From: Halovivax sp.
GTDB taxonomy: Archaea; Halobacteriota; Halobacteria; Halobacteriales; Natrialbaceae
NCBI GenBank assembly: GCA_007135505.1
Contig: SLIS01000295.1
Location: 1 to 6,430, forward strand
Direction: 5' to 3'
DNA length: 6,430 bases
The stretch's first letter is position 1, and each line of letters opens with the position of its first letter. The notes under the pieces are model-generated. The model searched no databases. It was not told the origin of the DNA and saw only the letters and a list, made by a program, of their open reading frames with translations. Both the position numbers and the translations under genes were made by a program. Positions 5,782 to 6,430 of this stretch are shown one piece after another.

Positions 5782-5899
5782 GCCTGCCCGATGAATCGAA
5801 CAGTGTGGAACGTTGTGTTGTGAGTACACGCTGTACGGGTAACTAGTCCGGCCGACCGTGGTGAAGCACGGAGTACCGGTGCCCGTCGCGAGCGGGAGC

Positions 5900-5903
5900 T
5901 TTA
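5900..5903 (+). promoter_or_regulatory. TATA-like box of the 5931 gene
   Basis: TTTA in the context CTTTAG is the only AT-rich patch in a GC-rich run and is centred 29 bases before ATG 5931, so transcription should begin at or within a few bases of the start codon. No Shine-Dalgarno sequence is present. A hairpin, CCGTG/CACGG at 5856-5860/5867-5871, lies further upstream, with no assigned role. Confidence 0.5.
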
Positions 5904-5930
5904 GGGCCTGGTCGCCCGTACGCCAGAGAT

Positions 5931-6218
5931 ATGCCACGATCGAAATCCGAATTCGACTCGCTCTATCCGTGTGATTTCTACGAGCCGGCCGACCTGCTCG
6001 AGACGGGACAGATGTACACGGTGTACGAAATCGCGCGGTTGCTACAGGGACTCGAACCGGAAGCGGAACTCGACCGCGACACCGAGGACATCCTCCTCGA
6101 CTGGGCGATCCCGTGGATCATGTTGAACGGGGACGAACTGGTGGTCGCCGAGCCCAGCACCGAGGACGAACCCGGCTACTACGGTCTTGCCGCGGGGGAC
6201 GGAGAGACGTCGGCGTAA
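5931..6218 (+). CDS. Small acidic haloarchaeal protein of unknown function (probably DUF5827)
   Basis: The 95-residue acidic, soluble protein has no signal peptide or membrane segment. It resembles a conserved haloarchaeal family I recall as DUF5827; the name is from memory. Visible conserved-looking segments are F-D-S-L-Y-P-C-D-F-Y-E-P (8-19), M-Y-T-V-Y-E-I-A-R-L-L-Q-G (28-40), L-L-D-W-A-I-P-W-I-M (55-64) and E-P-G-Y-Y-G-L (80-86). Aromatic residues are dense for so acidic a protein, pointing to a compact fold or a partner-binding surface (inference). Cys14 is its only cysteine. No catalytic motif can be named. ATG 5931 is the first in-frame start and has a TATA-like box 29 bases upstream, so the mRNA is probably leaderless. 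The gene converges on the hydrolase gene with a 14-base gap, and nothing nearby indicates its job. Confidence 0.8.
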   Translation: MPRSKSEFDSLYPCDFYEPADLLETGQMYTVYEIARLLQGLEPEAELDRDTEDILLDWAIPWIMLNGDELVVAEPSTEDEPGYYGLAAGDGETSA

Positions 6219-6232
6219 CCCACGACCGCTGA

Positions 6233-6430
6233 TCAGAACTGCCGCGCCATTCGGCCGGCGAGTTCGACGTGGTCGTACGGGTTGTCGGTGACGCTCGGGC
6301 CGTGGCCGACGTGCATCGCGGACAGGGACGGCTCGATCACCTCGAGGACGCGATCGATGCTTTCGACGAGCGTCGCCCGATTTCCCTCCGGGAGATCCGT
6401 CCGACCGAAGCCGCCGTTCTGAAAGACGAG
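6233..6430 (-). CDS. Metallo-beta-lactamase-fold hydrolase, C-terminal part
   Basis: On the minus strand a frame runs from the window edge to TGA (6233-6235), giving the last 65 residues of a protein. It contains N-G-G-F-G-R-T-D-L-P (5-14 of the fragment), a helix L-V-E-S-I-D-R-V-L-E (21-30), and M-H-V-G-H-G-P-S-V-T-D (39-49). The latter is the last metal-binding His region of glyoxalase II-like metallo-beta-lactamase hydrolases; the His of G-H-G-P (residue 43) is the likely ligand. The D-P-Y-type ending D-N-P-Y-D-H-V-E-L-A is typical of haloarchaeal members of this group. The H-x-H-x-D-H motif lies outside the window, so activity and substrate (thioester, lactone or other) cannot be judged. 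It converges on the small gene at 5931-6218. Confidence 0.88.
   Translation of the reverse strand, partial: LVFQNGGFGRTDLPEGNRATLVESIDRVLEVIEPSLSAMHVGHGPSVTDNPYDHVELAGRMARQF

Noticed and set aside
1..6430. CRISPR arrays, insertion sequences, tRNA or rRNA genes, defence modules
   Set aside because: No regularly spaced repeats, transposase frames, tRNA-like cloverleaf or defence-family proteins were seen; the genes are mostly housekeeping.

Overview
This window reads as chromosomal DNA of a halophilic archaeon (class Halobacteria). The evidence is the high G+C content with strong third-position G/C bias, very acidic proteins, archaeal/eukaryotic-type ribosomal proteins (L7Ae, S28e, L24e), AT-rich TATA-like boxes about 27 bases before start codons, and haloarchaeal-looking versions of TmcA, superoxide dismutase and a small family I recall as DUF5827. 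A Natrialbaceae-like source is possible, judging by the cysteine-poor L24e with an acidic tail, but this rests on memory of the family and was not tested.

Layout. Positions 1-522 (+) hold the C-terminal two thirds of a short-chain dehydrogenase/reductase that is cut by the window edge. It overlaps tail-to-tail by 4 bases with tmcA (519-2846, -), the RNA cytidine N4-acetyltransferase. A divergent control region of 378 bases (2847-3224) separates tmcA from a compact translation operon: rpl7ae (3225-3587), rps28e (3599-3823), rpl24e (3826-4356) and ndk (4353-4817), all on +. These genes are spaced 11, 2 and -4 bases apart, and each start is preceded by a good Shine-Dalgarno sequence. A 298-base intergenic region with repeats and a TATA-like box follows, then a Mn/Fe-type superoxide dismutase (5116-5718, +) that ends at a hairpin-plus-T-run terminator. 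A small leaderless gene of unknown function (5931-6218, +) comes next. It converges on the C-terminal end of a metallo-beta-lactamase-fold hydrolase (6233-6430, -) that runs off the window.

How the parts fit. tmcA and the L7Ae operon are both translation/RNA genes read outward from one control region. L7Ae is a ribosomal protein and a K-turn-binding component of archaeal RNPs, S28e and L24e are ribosomal proteins, and Ndk balances nucleoside triphosphates. Sod is a separate transcription unit for oxidative-stress defence.

No obviously new multi-gene system is visible. The most interesting signals are (i) a predicted leader of about 140 nt before rpl7ae with several perfect hairpins and mutually exclusive pairings, unusual where most mRNAs are leaderless; (ii) an L24e that has lost three of four zinc-ligand cysteines and gained a tail of about 115 residues containing a 30-bp tandem repeat; and (iii) paired repeats just upstream of the sod promoter.
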